This document shows positions 42,994 through 52,473 of a stretch of 64,000 bases of DNA, one piece after another. Within the stretch, counting starts at the first letter, position 1. Every line of letters starts with the position of its first letter. The notes below the pieces were generated by a model that saw only the letters and a program-made list of their open reading frames with translations, searched no databases and was not told the origin of the DNA. This stretch comes from an uncultured Ruminococcus sp. GTDB taxonomy: Bacteria > Bacillota > Clostridia > Oscillospirales > Acutalibacteraceae. Made by a program: the position numbers and the translations under genes. The stretch covers positions 62,001 through 126,000 of the forward strand of contig CAJUGO010000003.1 of assembly GCA_910585865.1 (NCBI GenBank). Direction: 5' to 3'.

Positions 42994-44979
42994 ATGCCCA
43001 GAAAGAAAAGCAATGAATATGATAATACCAGTATTACAACGCTTAAGGGTGCTGACCGTGTACGCAAACGCCCTGCTGTTATATTTGGATCTGACGGTAT
43101 CGACGGATGCCAGCATTCGGTATTTGAAATACTCTCTAACTCAATTGATGAGGCAAGAGAAGGTTATGGCAAAAAAATTTCAGTAACCAGATATTCTGAT
43201 GGTTCAATTGAGGTTGAGGATCATGGCAGGGGGATTCCTGTAGATTTTAATGAGGTTGAACAGAGGTATAACTGGGAACTCGTTTTTTGTGAAATGTATG
43301 CAGGAGGAAAGTATAATAATGATGAGGGTGAAAGCTATGAGTTTTCACTCGGTATGAACGGACTGGGACTTTGTTCAACTCAATACAGCTCAGAGTATAT
43401 GGATGTAGACGTCCGTCGTGACGGATATCGGTATACATTACACTTTGAAAAAGGGGAAATTGTCGGTAAGCTGAAAAAGGAATCTTATGCAAAAAAAGAT
43501 ACAGGAACCAAAATACATTGGAAACCTGATCTTGAGGTATTTACCGACATTGATATACAGCCTGACTACTTTCTTGATATTATGAAGCGCCAGGCTATTG
43601 TAAATGCAGGCGTTGAATTTGTTTTTAGAAATCAGAACGGAAAATCGTTTGATACAACTTCATATAATTATGTAAACGGAGTTGTAGACCATGTTGCGGA
43701 AACAATCGGTGAGAATGGACTTACTTCAATTCAGCATTGGGAGACGGAATGCAAAACCCGTGACCGAGAGGATAAACCTGAATATAAATGTAAAATGAAT
43801 ATTGCTGTGGCTTTTTCAAACAAAATTAATCTTACCGAATATTATCACAATTCCAGCTGGCTGGAACATGGAGGAGCGCCTGATAAAGCTGTAAGAAATG
43901 CATTTGTGTATCAAATTGACAGTTATTTAAAGCAGAACAACAAATATAATAAAACAGAAAATAAAATTAAATATGATGATGTTGAGGACAGCCTTATATG
44001 TGTCATTTCATCTTTTTCAAGTGTTTCATCATATGAGAACCAGACGAAAAAAGCAGTGACTAATAAGGGTATTCAGGATGCAATGACTGCATTTTTAAGA
44101 AAAAGTCTTGAAATATATTTTATTGAAAATCCATTGGAAGCAGAAAAAATTGCAGAGCAGGTGCTTGTAAATAAGAGAAGCCGTGAAAATGCGGAAAAAA
44201 CACGGCTTAATATAAAGAAAAAATTGTCGGGGAATCTTGATATAACAAACAGAGTTGCAAAGTTTGTTGACTGCCGAAGCAAAGATGTTTCCGAAAGAGA
44301 GCTTTTCATTGTAGAGGGTGATTCTGCTCTTGGGGCCTGTAAACAGGCTCGCGACCCCGATTTTCAGGCTATTATGCCTATAAGGGGAAAAATACTTAAT
44401 TGTCTCAAGGCTGATTATGATAAGATATTTAAAAGTGAAATTATTACTGATTTACTTAAAGTACTGGGGTGCGGCGTTGAGGTAAAATCAAAGGCTAATA
44501 AAAATCTTTCAAGTTTTGATATGAATTCTCTGCGCTGGAGTAAGGTTATATTATGTACAGATGCAGATGTTGACGGATTTCACATAAGAACAATGCTTTT
44601 AACAATGCTTTACAGGCTTACGCCTACATTAATTAATGAAGGCAAGGTGTTTATTGCCGAGTCGCCTCTTTATGAAATTTCTTCAAAAAATGATGTGTAT
44701 TTTGCTTATGATGAAATAGAAAAGGATAAATTCATAAGTGAAATAGGAAAAGAGAAGTTTACCATTCAGCGAAGCAAGGGTCTTGGTGAAAATGAACCTG
44801 ATATGATGAATCTTACAACAATGAATCCAAATACGCGCAGGCTTATTAAAGTAATGCCGGATGATGCAGCACAGACTGCTGAAATTTTTGATGTTTTGCT
44901 CGGTGATAATATGCAGGGAAGAAAAGAATATATTGTTGAACACGGCAATGAATATATTGATAATCTTGATGTAAGTTGA
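42994..44979 (+). CDS. Divergent type IIA topoisomerase B subunit (GyrB/ParE-like)
   Basis: A 661-residue ATPase/Toprim subunit. GHKL motifs include RKRPAVIFGS, the E45/N49 pair in VFEILSNSIDEA and DHGRGIPVD. The usual HGVG ATP-lid motif is LGMNGLGLCST. The transducer has the ATP-contacting Lys in YENQTKKAVT. Toprim motifs are ELFIVEGDSALGACKQARD and CTDADVDGFHIR. Departures from standard GyrB (AVIFGS for GMYIGS, SALG for SAGG) suggest a third clostridial type IIA pair, separate from GyrBA, working as topoisomerase IV. The A subunit follows after 16 bases. Confidence 0.85.
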   Translation: MPRKKSNEYDNTSITTLKGADRVRKRPAVIFGSDGIDGCQHSVFEILSNSIDEAREGYGKKISVTRYSDGSIEVEDHGRGIPVDFNEVEQRYNWELVFCEMYAGGKYNNDEGESYEFSLGMNGLGLCSTQYSSEYMDVDVRRDGYRYTLHFEKGEIVGKLKKESYAKKDTGTKIHWKPDLEVFTDIDIQPDYFLDIMKRQAIVNAGVEFVFRNQNGKSFDTTSYNYVNGVVDHVAETIGENGLTSIQHWETECKTRDREDKPEYKCKMNIAVAFSNKINLTEYYHNSSWLEHGGAPDKAVRNAFVYQIDSYLKQNNKYNKTENKIKYDDVEDSLICVISSFSSVSSYENQTKKAVTNKGIQDAMTAFLRKSLEIYFIENPLEAEKIAEQVLVNKRSRENAEKTRLNIKKKLSGNLDITNRVAKFVDCRSKDVSERELFIVEGDSALGACKQARDPDFQAIMPIRGKILNCLKADYDKIFKSEIITDLLKVLGCGVEVKSKANKNLSSFDMNSLRWSKVILCTDADVDGFHIRTMLLTMLYRLTPTLINEGKVFIAESPLYEISSKNDVYFAYDEIEKDKFISEIGKEKFTIQRSKGLGENEPDMMNLTTMNPNTRRLIKVMPDDAAQTAEIFDVLLGDNMQGRKEYIVEHGNEYIDNLDVS

Positions 44980-44995
44980 TTGGAGGTGGAAAGTA

Positions 44996-47236
44996 ATGGC
45001 TTCAAAAAAGAAAAGTACTAAAAAAATATCTTCGCTTAAAACGCACGGAGTGATTAACGGAGCGGGTGAGGTAGTTGAGCAGCCTATAGTTTCCACAATA
45101 CGAGAGAACTTTATGCCATATGCAATGAGTGTAATTATGTCTCGTGCTATTCCAGAGATTGACGGATTTAAGCCTTCACACAGAAAATTGCTTTATATGA
45201 TGTATAAAATGGGTCTTTTGAACGGCGGCAGGACAAAATCTGCAAATATTGTAGGAGCAACAATGAAACTTAATCCGCACGGGGACTCTGCAATTTATGA
45301 TACAATGGTACGTTTGTCAAGGGGATACGAAGCACTGCTGCATCCGTATGTTGATTCAAAAGGTAATTTTGGTAAGTTTTACAGCCGTGACATGGCTTGG
45401 GCTGCATCAAGATATACGGAAGCGAAACTTGATGCAATATGCAATGAACTTTTTAGGGATATTGATAAGGATACAGTAGATTTTGCAGACAATTATGACA
45501 ACACAATGAAAGAGCCTACACTGCTGCCTGCTGCATTTCCAACTGTATTGGTAAATGCAAATACAGGTATTGCGGTTGGTATGGCGTCAAATATCTGTTC
45601 TTTTAATCTTAAAGAGATATGTGAAACTACCGCTGCACTTATACGCGATCCTGATCATGACATAAAGTCAACACTTCCTGCACCTGATTTTATTGGAGGA
45701 TGTCAGATCATTTATAATGAAAACGTCATTAACCAAGTGTATGAGACGGGAAGAGGCAGCATTAAACTTCGTGCAAAATATATCTATGACAAATCAGCAA
45801 ACTGTATTGATGTGCTTTCGATTCCCAGTACAACAACATGTGAAGTGATTATAGAAAAAATTATTGACCTTGTTAAACAGGGGAAGATAAAGGAAATTTC
45901 CGATATACGTGATGAGACAGGTATTGACGGTTTAAAAATTACAATAGATTTAAAAAGAGGCATTGATCCTGAAAAATTAATGGCAAAACTGTACAGATTC
46001 ACAACGCTTGAGGATTCATATGCCTGCAACTTTAATGTGCTTATCGGCGGAGTTCCTATGGTCCTGGGCGTAAAATCGCTTTTGGAAGAGTGGATAGCAT
46101 TCAGAATTGAATGTGTAAGACGAAGAACATACTATGACAGAAACAAAAAGGCTGATAAACTGCATCTTTTAAAAGGTTTGGAGAAAATTTTGCTTGATAT
46201 CGATAAAGCAATTAAAATTGTCCGTGAAACCGATGAAGAGTCTGAGGTTGTACCGAATCTTATGATAGGTTTTGGAATTGACAAAATTCAGGCAGAATAT
46301 GTTGCAGAAATTAAGCTGCGTCACCTAAATAAAGAATATATTTTAAAACGCACAAAAGATATTGAAGACCTTGAAAAAGAAATTTCTGAGCTTGATGATA
46401 TTTTAAAGAGTAAGACGAGAATAAAAACGATTATTGTCAGGGAACTTAAAGAAATTGCACAAAAGTACGGTCAGCCCCGCAGAAGCATAATAATCTATGA
46501 GGATACGGCAAAGTATGAAGAAGAAATAGAGGAAATACCTGATTATCCTGTTACATTGTTCTTTACAAGAGAAGGTTATTTTAAAAAAATCACACCTCAG
46601 TCATTAAGAATGAGCGGTGCACATAAACTTAAAGATGGAGACGAAATTATACAGGAAATTGAATTTTCAAACAACTGTGATTTACTGTTCTTCACAGATA
46701 AATGTCAGGTTTACAAGTCAAAAGCCTCTGATTTTGCTGATACAAAAACCAGTGTGCTTGGTGATTATGTTGCTGCAAAACTTGGTATGGACGAAGGTGA
46801 AAACACTGTTAGAATGATTGCAACAAAAGATTATAAGGGAGTGATACTATTTGCGTTTGAAAACGGCAAAATAGCTAAAGTTCCGCTTGAATCATATGCA
46901 ACCAAGACTAACCGCAAAAAGCTTACAGGTGCTTACTCAGATAAATCACCACTTGCAGGATTGGTATTTATCCGGGAAGATTGTGAAGTTTTGCTTAATT
47001 CATCATCTGGGAGAATGCTGCTTGTACATTCAGGTGCATTGTCAATTAAATCAACTCGTTCTACCCAGGGTGTTGCAGTTATGAAGTTCAAGAAAGGCCA
47101 CAGGCTTTTTGGTATTGAAGTTTACAAAGAAGGGACTTTTGCAAAACCCCAAAGATTCAGAACTCGTTCATTGCCTGCTTTAGGCGCATTACCTTCCAAC
47201 GAGGATAATACAGATGAACAACTGTCGTTAATTTAA
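44996..47236 (+). CDS. Divergent type IIA topoisomerase A subunit (GyrA/ParC-like)
   Basis: A 746-residue DNA-cleaving subunit. The catalytic Tyr is Y140 in AASRYTEAKL. The quinolone-resistance region NPHGDSAIYDTMV keeps the sensitive-type Ser98 and Asp102. The tower and coiled coil (LKGLEKILLDIDKAIKIVRE) are followed by a C-terminal domain of about 230 residues. No GyrA-box of the standard kind (QRRGGKG) is visible, which favours a topoisomerase IV-like decatenase over gyrase. It pairs with the B subunit just upstream; GGAGGTGG precedes the ATG. Confidence 0.85.
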   Translation: MASKKKSTKKISSLKTHGVINGAGEVVEQPIVSTIRENFMPYAMSVIMSRAIPEIDGFKPSHRKLLYMMYKMGLLNGGRTKSANIVGATMKLNPHGDSAIYDTMVRLSRGYEALLHPYVDSKGNFGKFYSRDMAWAASRYTEAKLDAICNELFRDIDKDTVDFADNYDNTMKEPTLLPAAFPTVLVNANTGIAVGMASNICSFNLKEICETTAALIRDPDHDIKSTLPAPDFIGGCQIIYNENVINQVYETGRGSIKLRAKYIYDKSANCIDVLSIPSTTTCEVIIEKIIDLVKQGKIKEISDIRDETGIDGLKITIDLKRGIDPEKLMAKLYRFTTLEDSYACNFNVLIGGVPMVLGVKSLLEEWIAFRIECVRRRTYYDRNKKADKLHLLKGLEKILLDIDKAIKIVRETDEESEVVPNLMIGFGIDKIQAEYVAEIKLRHLNKEYILKRTKDIEDLEKEISELDDILKSKTRIKTIIVRELKEIAQKYGQPRRSIIIYEDTAKYEEEIEEIPDYPVTLFFTREGYFKKITPQSLRMSGAHKLKDGDEIIQEIEFSNNCDLLFFTDKCQVYKSKASDFADTKTSVLGDYVAAKLGMDEGENTVRMIATKDYKGVILFAFENGKIAKVPLESYATKTNRKKLTGAYSDKSPLAGLVFIREDCEVLLNSSSGRMLLVHSGALSIKSTRSTQGVAVMKFKKGHRLFGIEVYKEGTFAKPQRFRTRSLPALGALPSNEDNTDEQLSLI

Positions 47237-47372
47237 TTTTTTGACTAGATACAATTTTGATTATTTTATTATAAATTTATATAAAAGATATATTTTACTT
47301 TAAATAAATTTTCATAATTTTTGTTTGTTTTTATTAAAAATTTAACCATTCTTAGATTTTTAAAAGATGTTA

Positions 47373-47401
47373 TTGATATTTTATTTGGCATATGGTATAA
47401 T
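47373..47401 (+). promoter_or_regulatory. Probable sigma-A promoter of the polysaccharide operon
   Basis: TTGATA (47373-47378) and TATAAT (47396-47401) lie exactly 17 bases apart, a near-consensus promoter. Transcription should begin near 47408, giving a leader of about 165 bases before the first start codon at 47572. Confidence 0.75.
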
Positions 47402-47407
47402 ACCATA
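47391..47407. promoter_or_regulatory. Perfect palindrome over the -10 box, possible operator
   Basis: TATGGTATAATACCATA has perfect 8-base arms around one central base and covers the whole -10 element. A dimeric regulator bound here would block initiation. It may also be chance, given how AT-rich the region is. Confidence 0.45.
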
Positions 47408-47412
47408 GATAT

Positions 47413-47460
47413 AGTGCGTAATAATGACAAATTTGTCGAATTATTATGCACTGTTTTATA
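47413..47460 (+). promoter_or_regulatory. Strong hairpin at the 5' end of the polysaccharide operon transcript
   Basis: The left arm (47413-47431, from AGTGCGTAATAAT to GACAAA) pairs with the right arm (47432-47452, TTTGTC to ATTATTATGCACT), with one G-T and a two-base bulge. GTTTTATA follows. It starts only a few bases after the predicted transcription start. It could be a terminator-type attenuator or an RNA-stabilising 5' stem. Confidence 0.6.
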
Positions 47461-47571
47461 GTGGTTTCTATATGTTGTTTTTTTAAATTTATTAAATAAA
47501 TACAAGATAGCACAAACAGAGTTTATTATTAAGTGATTATATATTGAAATTTAGTAAGGAAGCTGTGTGAA

Positions 47572-48198
47572 ATGAGTAGAGAGAAATCTTTTTATAACAA
47601 AATAGTTAAACGTTTGCTGGATATAATTTGTTCCATCACAGCAATTATATTTTTATCTGTCATCTATCTTCCGATATGTGTTATTATAAAATGCACAAGC
47701 GAAGGTCCGGTTCTCTTTAAACAGAAGCGAGTAGGTAAAAATAAAAAACATTTTAATATTTTGAAATTCCGTACAATGAGAATTGATACGCCTAAAGATT
47801 GTCCGACCCATTTGTTGAAAGATCCTGATCAATACATAACTAAGGTCGGTAAATTTTTGAGAAAAACAAGTCTTGATGAATTGCCGCAGATTTTTAATAT
47901 TTTCAAAGGCGATATGTCTGTAATAGGTCCAAGACCGGCGCTGTGGAATCAGGATGATCTTATAGCTGAAAGAGACGAATATAATATAAATAGTCTCAGA
48001 CCGGGGCTTACCGGATGGGCTCAGATAAACGGAAGAGATGAATTGCCGATACCTATCAAAGTTCAGATGGATAAAGTATATTATGAAAAAATGAATTTTG
48101 TATTTGATGTAAAATGCCTTTTTATGACAATTGTCAGTGTATTCAGACACGACGGAGTTGTGGAAGGCGGAACGGGGGCAATTGAAAATGATAAGTAA
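47572..48198 (+). CDS. Undecaprenyl-phosphate sugar-phosphate transferase (initiating)
   Basis: A 208-residue monotopic phosphoglycosyl transferase (PglC/EpsL-like). It moves a sugar phosphate from a nucleotide sugar to undecaprenyl phosphate and so starts the repeat unit at the inner membrane face. One membrane helix (about 15-40) is followed by PVLFKQKRVGKNKKHFNILK, FRTMR and the catalytic Asp-Glu region TSLDELPQIFNIFKGDMSV, then GPRPAL. This is the short form without the extra N-terminal helices of WbaP. It heads the operon; the next gene overlaps it by 11 bases. Confidence 0.9.
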   Translation: MSREKSFYNKIVKRLLDIICSITAIIFLSVIYLPICVIIKCTSEGPVLFKQKRVGKNKKHFNILKFRTMRIDTPKDCPTHLLKDPDQYITKVGKFLRKTSLDELPQIFNIFKGDMSVIGPRPALWNQDDLIAERDEYNINSLRPGLTGWAQINGRDELPIPIKVQMDKVYYEKMNFVFDVKCLFMTIVSVFRHDGVVEGGTGAIENDK

Positions 48199-49279
48199 TC
48201 GTAAAAAAATTATGATTTTAACTAATCATTCATATATGCTCTATCGTTTTAGAAGAGAGCTGATTGAAAAACTCATGCAAAAAAATGAAGTCGTTTTGAG
48301 TATGCCGTTTGTCGGTCATCATGACGATTTTGTTAATATGGGACTTCGCTGCATTGAAACAAAAATGGAACGAAGAGGGATAAATCCTTTTACTGATTTT
48401 TCGTTAATGAGATTTTATAAAAAAATGTTAAAGGAAGAAAAACCTGATTTAGTAATTACCTATTCTATTAAGCCCAATGTATACGGCGGATTAATGTGTT
48501 CTAAACTGAAAATTCCGTTTTATGCAAACGTTCAGGGATTAGGCACCGCTTTTCAGAAAAAAGGCTTAGCTGAATTTGTAACTTTACTTTATAAAACAGC
48601 TTTTAAAAAGGTTGAAACAGTATTTTTTGAAAATCAAATCAATGCAGATGAGTTTGTTAACCGAAAGATAATTTCTGCGGATAAGGAAACTGTTTTAAAC
48701 GGTGCAGGAATTAATTTAGATGAATATGCATACAGAAATTATCCTGCTAATGAGATACCGCATTTTCTGTATTTGGGCAGAATAATGAAAGAGAAAGGTA
48801 TGGACGAACTTTTTGAAGCTGCCCAGAGATTGCATAAAGACGGTGAAAAATTTATTCTGGATTTAGTAGGTTTTTTTGAAGATGAATATAAAGACAGGGT
48901 TATTGATCTTGAAAATCAGGGCATAGTAAAATTTTATGGTTTTCAGGAAAATCCGATACCATACTATGAGGCTGCTGACTGTGTTGTAATGCCAAGCTAT
49001 CATGAGGGCATGAGTAATGTGAATTTAGAGGCTTCTGCTATAGGACGACCTGTTATAACAACGAATATTCCGGGATGCAGAGAATCTGTTGAAGATGAAA
49101 ATACCGGTTGGCTGTGTGAACCTCAAAATTCAGACAGTTTATATATGAAAATGAAAGCCTTTTTAAAAACAGATATTCAAAAAAGAGAGCAAATCGGCAG
49201 AAATGCCCGTAAAAAAATGGAGAATGAATTTGATAAAAGGTTAATTGTATCAGAGACAGTAAAATCAATTGGGTTATAA
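48188..49279 (+). CDS. GT4-family glycosyltransferase (PglA-like)
   Basis: A 363-residue GT-B glycosyltransferase. The N-terminal acceptor domain has SIKPNVYGGLMC and VQGLGTAFQKKG, a motif seen in PglA-type enzymes that add the second sugar to the lipid-linked unit. The donor half has LYLGRIMKEKGMDELFEAA and the EX7E motif EGMSNVNLEASAIGRP. An open frame reaches back to 48131, but the ATG at 48188 follows GGGGG and the family start pattern. The sugar is unknown. Confidence 0.87.
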   Translation: MISNRKKIMILTNHSYMLYRFRRELIEKLMQKNEVVLSMPFVGHHDDFVNMGLRCIETKMERRGINPFTDFSLMRFYKKMLKEEKPDLVITYSIKPNVYGGLMCSKLKIPFYANVQGLGTAFQKKGLAEFVTLLYKTAFKKVETVFFENQINADEFVNRKIISADKETVLNGAGINLDEYAYRNYPANEIPHFLYLGRIMKEKGMDELFEAAQRLHKDGEKFILDLVGFFEDEYKDRVIDLENQGIVKFYGFQENPIPYYEAADCVVMPSYHEGMSNVNLEASAIGRPVITTNIPGCRESVEDENTGWLCEPQNSDSLYMKMKAFLKTDIQKREQIGRNARKKMENEFDKRLIVSETVKSIGL

Positions 49280-49298
49280 TTCCGCTGGGAGGTATTTT

Positions 49299-50387
49299 AT
49301 GATAAGAATATTGCATGTCGTAACTTATATGGGGCGCGGCGGACTTGAAAATATGATAATGAATTATTATCGTAAAATAGACAGATCAAAAATTCAATTT
49401 GATTTTTTAGTTCACAGGGATTTTCAGGCTGATTTTGACTCTGAGATAATTAATTTAGGCGGTAATATTTATCATATGCCTGTATTGAATCCTTTTTCAA
49501 AGTCTTATTTTGCAGCACTTGAGGAATTTTTCAGTACACATCATTATGATATTGTACATAGTCATCTTGACTGTATGAGTGCATATCCTTTAAAGATTGC
49601 CAAAAAATATAATGTACCTGTACGAATAGCTCATTCACATAATAAAAACCAAGACAAAGATTTAAAATATCCGATAAAGATCTGGTCAAAGAAAAAAATA
49701 TCAAAATATGCAACACACTTATTTGCCTGTGGACAGGAAGCCGGCAAATGGATGTTTGACGGAGCTAAATTTAAAATATTAAATAATGCAATTGATGCTG
49801 AAAAATATAAATATAATAATGAAATAAGAAATGAAGTAAGAAAAGAATTGACTTTATCTGAAAGTGATTTCATTGTAGGACATGTCGGACGATTTAATCC
49901 GCAAAAAAATCATGAGTTTATTATCGAAATTTTCAATCTTTTAAGCAAAAAGAATAGTCATACTAAATTAATTCTTGTAGGTACCGGAGATGGAGAAGAA
50001 ACTATTAAGAGCAAAGTAAAACAATATGGATTAGATGAAAAAGTATTGTTTTTAGGAAACAGATGCGATGTAAACAGAGTTTTGCAGGCTATGGATGTTT
50101 TTCTTTTTCCATCAATTTATGAAGGGTTGCCATTATCAATAGTTGAAGCTCAAGCGTCCGGATTACCGTGTGTTATTTCGGATAATGTTCCAATTGAATG
50201 CAAGGTTACGGATTTAGTTGAAGTGATGAAATTAAACGACGACTTGGAAAAATGGGTTCAATTGCTTATTAGCAAAGAAAATCAGCCTAGAACAAATACA
50301 CTTAAAGATATCCAAACATCAGGGTTTGATGTGACGGAAAATGTAGCTCAATTAGAAAGCTTCTATATAAATGCATTAGGTAAATGA
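49299..50387 (+). CDS. GT4-family glycosyltransferase
   Basis: A 362-residue GT-B enzyme like EpsF. It starts MIRILHVVTYMGRGGLENMI, with the typical Gly-rich first loop. The donor domain has GHVGRFNPQKNHEFIIEIFN, LILVGTGDG and the EX7E motif YEGLPLSIVEAQASGLP. The frame is open back to 49269, but GGGAGG places the start at the ATG at 49299. It should transfer a sugar to the growing lipid-linked unit in the cytoplasm. Confidence 0.9.
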   Translation: MIRILHVVTYMGRGGLENMIMNYYRKIDRSKIQFDFLVHRDFQADFDSEIINLGGNIYHMPVLNPFSKSYFAALEEFFSTHHYDIVHSHLDCMSAYPLKIAKKYNVPVRIAHSHNKNQDKDLKYPIKIWSKKKISKYATHLFACGQEAGKWMFDGAKFKILNNAIDAEKYKYNNEIRNEVRKELTLSESDFIVGHVGRFNPQKNHEFIIEIFNLLSKKNSHTKLILVGTGDGEETIKSKVKQYGLDEKVLFLGNRCDVNRVLQAMDVFLFPSIYEGLPLSIVEAQASGLPCVISDNVPIECKVTDLVEVMKLNDDLEKWVQLLISKENQPRTNTLKDIQTSGFDVTENVAQLESFYINALGK

Positions 50388-50397
50388 GGAGATATAT

Positions 50398-51309
50398 ATG
50401 CCGCTTCTAACAATTTTTACACCCGCATACAATAGAGCTAATACAATTGAAAGAACTTACAGATCATTGTGCGGACAAAGCTGTAAGGATTTTATCTGGC
50501 TTGTTGTTGATGATGGATCTACTGATAATACGGAAGAACTTATTAAAAAATGGGAAAAATTCGATAATGGATTTGAAATACAATATATATATAAAGAGAA
50601 CGGTGGTATGCACACGGCTCATAATGTTGCATATGAGAATATTGTAACTGAATTGAATGTTTGTATAGATTCCGATGATTATATGCCCCCAAATGCAGTT
50701 GAGTTGATTAAAAATTGTTGGTATCAAAATAGAGATAGGAATTATTCAGGGATTATTGCTTTAGACTTTGCTGATTCAACAAAAAAAGTAATTGGAAAAG
50801 AACTGCCGACAGATAGAGAAAGCATAACTTTATCTGGGTACTATAATGAAGGCGGTTTTGGTGATAAAAAACTTATATACCGAACAGATGTTATAAAATC
50901 AACTCCTCAGTATCCTGTGTTTGAAGGTGAAAAGTACGTAGCTTTAGCATATAAATACCATTTGATTGATGAAAAATACGAACTAAAAATATTAAATGAA
51001 TGTGTTTGTATAGTAGACTATCAAACGGATGGCTCCAGTGCAAATATGTACAGACAATATATGAGAAATCCAAAAGGATTTGCTTTTTGGCGTAAAGAAC
51101 AGATGAAACACAGTGTTAATTTAAGACAAAAGTTTAAGGCATGTATACATTATGTATCCAGTTCCTTATTATCTAATAATAAGCATTTTATTAAAGAATC
51201 TCCGGAAAAATTTTTAACTGTTATTGCAGTGCCATTTGGGTTGGTATTGAAAAAAGTAATACTAGTAAAATCTAAAGCTTCTTATATGAAGGTTAAAGGA
51301 ATAAATTAA
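50398..51309 (+). CDS. GT2-family glycosyltransferase
   Basis: A 303-residue GT-A enzyme. LLTIFTPAYNRANTIERTYR opens the fold, followed by VVDDGSTDNTEELI and the metal-binding region NVCIDSDDYMPPNAVEL. The C-terminal half is less typical and probably handles the acceptor. GAGGAGA precedes the ATG. It touches the next gene directly (stop at 51309, start at 51310). Confidence 0.9.
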   Translation: MPLLTIFTPAYNRANTIERTYRSLCGQSCKDFIWLVVDDGSTDNTEELIKKWEKFDNGFEIQYIYKENGGMHTAHNVAYENIVTELNVCIDSDDYMPPNAVELIKNCWYQNRDRNYSGIIALDFADSTKKVIGKELPTDRESITLSGYYNEGGFGDKKLIYRTDVIKSTPQYPVFEGEKYVALAYKYHLIDEKYELKILNECVCIVDYQTDGSSANMYRQYMRNPKGFAFWRKEQMKHSVNLRQKFKACIHYVSSSLLSNNKHFIKESPEKFLTVIAVPFGLVLKKVILVKSKASYMKVKGIN

Positions 51310-52437
51310 ATGAATGTATTTGTATATACAACTATTATAGTATTAATAATATTTTATATTGGTAAAAGTCCTGTAGATCCAAATAATTTAGCAACTGAAA
51401 GATGTATTATACGTGATACAAATGCAATGTTTTTTTTATTAGGTACAGTAATTTTAGCATTTGTTACCGGCCAGCGATTTGCATACGGAGATACTCTTGC
51501 ATATTTAGGATATTTTGGCAATTGTGATACTTTTAGCAATGTGCTTTCCCAATTTACATTAAATTCTGAAAGTCTCTTTAAAGTATATATGTCTTTTATA
51601 CATACGTATATAAGTCAAAATCCGCGTGTTTTTATTGAAATAACATCATTCATAACTATTTTTCCTATAATGTACTTCTATTATAATTATAGCGGTGATT
51701 TAAAGCTTGCCTTTTATCTGTTTGTTATGTCAGGTTGCTGGGATCATACTATGAATGGTTTGAGACAGTATTTGGCGTCTTCTATATTGTTATTTGCATT
51801 TACTGCATTAATAAAAAGAAAGTGGTATCTTTACTTACCTATTGTGTTTATTGCAGCACAAATCCATACTTCAGCTTATATATTTGTATTGATTTATTTT
51901 ATTGCAAATACAAAGGCTTTTGGTAAAACTACAAAAGTTATTCTTTTTGTAGGAATTATGGTTGTAATATCTTCTCCTCTAACAGGCAACTTAGTTTCAA
52001 ATTTAGTAGACAGCACAGAATATGGTGAAAAATACAATGGTAACGAGTGGAAGAATGGAGTAAATATTTTTAGAATACTGGTAATGGCTGTTCCTATTGT
52101 TTTAGCGTATATAAATAGGGAGAAAATTGAATATAAGTATAAATATTATAATTTTGTTTTTAATATGAGTTTAATGTGCTTGATATTTACATTAAGCGGA
52201 GTTTTTTCTGCTGTTTACGCACGGTTTAATTTGTATTTTGAAATTTTTAATGTAGTATTACTTGTATGGAATATAAATGAATTTAATAACAAGAAAGAAT
52301 ACAGTTGGTTAAAGCCGACTGCTTGCATATGCTATATGCTTTATTTTATATATCAAATTATGTTTGTGTATAGTATTAGTTGGCATGAAGATTATTTATT
52401 CTTTGTTGATAACTGGTATACAAAATCGTGGATTTAG
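51310..52437 (+). CDS. EpsG/Wzy-like polysaccharide polymerase
   Basis: A 375-residue protein with about ten membrane helices. The order of features follows the EpsG family: FVTGQRFAYGDTLAYL after the second helix, CWDHTMNGLRQYLASSILLF in the middle (the NGxRQ motif) and a helix with AQIHTSAYIFVLIYF. Such proteins join flipped repeat units outside the membrane. It is the only polymerase candidate in the operon. The window shows no Wzz or tyrosine kinase to set chain length. Confidence 0.85.
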   Translation: MNVFVYTTIIVLIIFYIGKSPVDPNNLATERCIIRDTNAMFFLLGTVILAFVTGQRFAYGDTLAYLGYFGNCDTFSNVLSQFTLNSESLFKVYMSFIHTYISQNPRVFIEITSFITIFPIMYFYYNYSGDLKLAFYLFVMSGCWDHTMNGLRQYLASSILLFAFTALIKRKWYLYLPIVFIAAQIHTSAYIFVLIYFIANTKAFGKTTKVILFVGIMVVISSPLTGNLVSNLVDSTEYGEKYNGNEWKNGVNIFRILVMAVPIVLAYINREKIEYKYKYYNFVFNMSLMCLIFTLSGVFSAVYARFNLYFEIFNVVLLVWNINEFNNKKEYSWLKPTACICYMLYFIYQIMFVYSISWHEDYLFFVDNWYTKSWI

Positions 52438-52473
52438 TATTACAGATAGGTGAATTATTTTTGGAGAGAATAT

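Larger units (their letters stand above)
47237..47571 (+). other. Intergenic regulatory region before the polysaccharide operon
   Basis: 335 bases with no gene. The first half is plain AT-rich sequence in which no clear terminator for the topoisomerase gene is visible. The second half holds the promoter, palindrome and 5' hairpin of the polysaccharide operon, then a leader of about 110 bases before the AAGGAAG ribosome-binding site. Confidence 0.6.
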
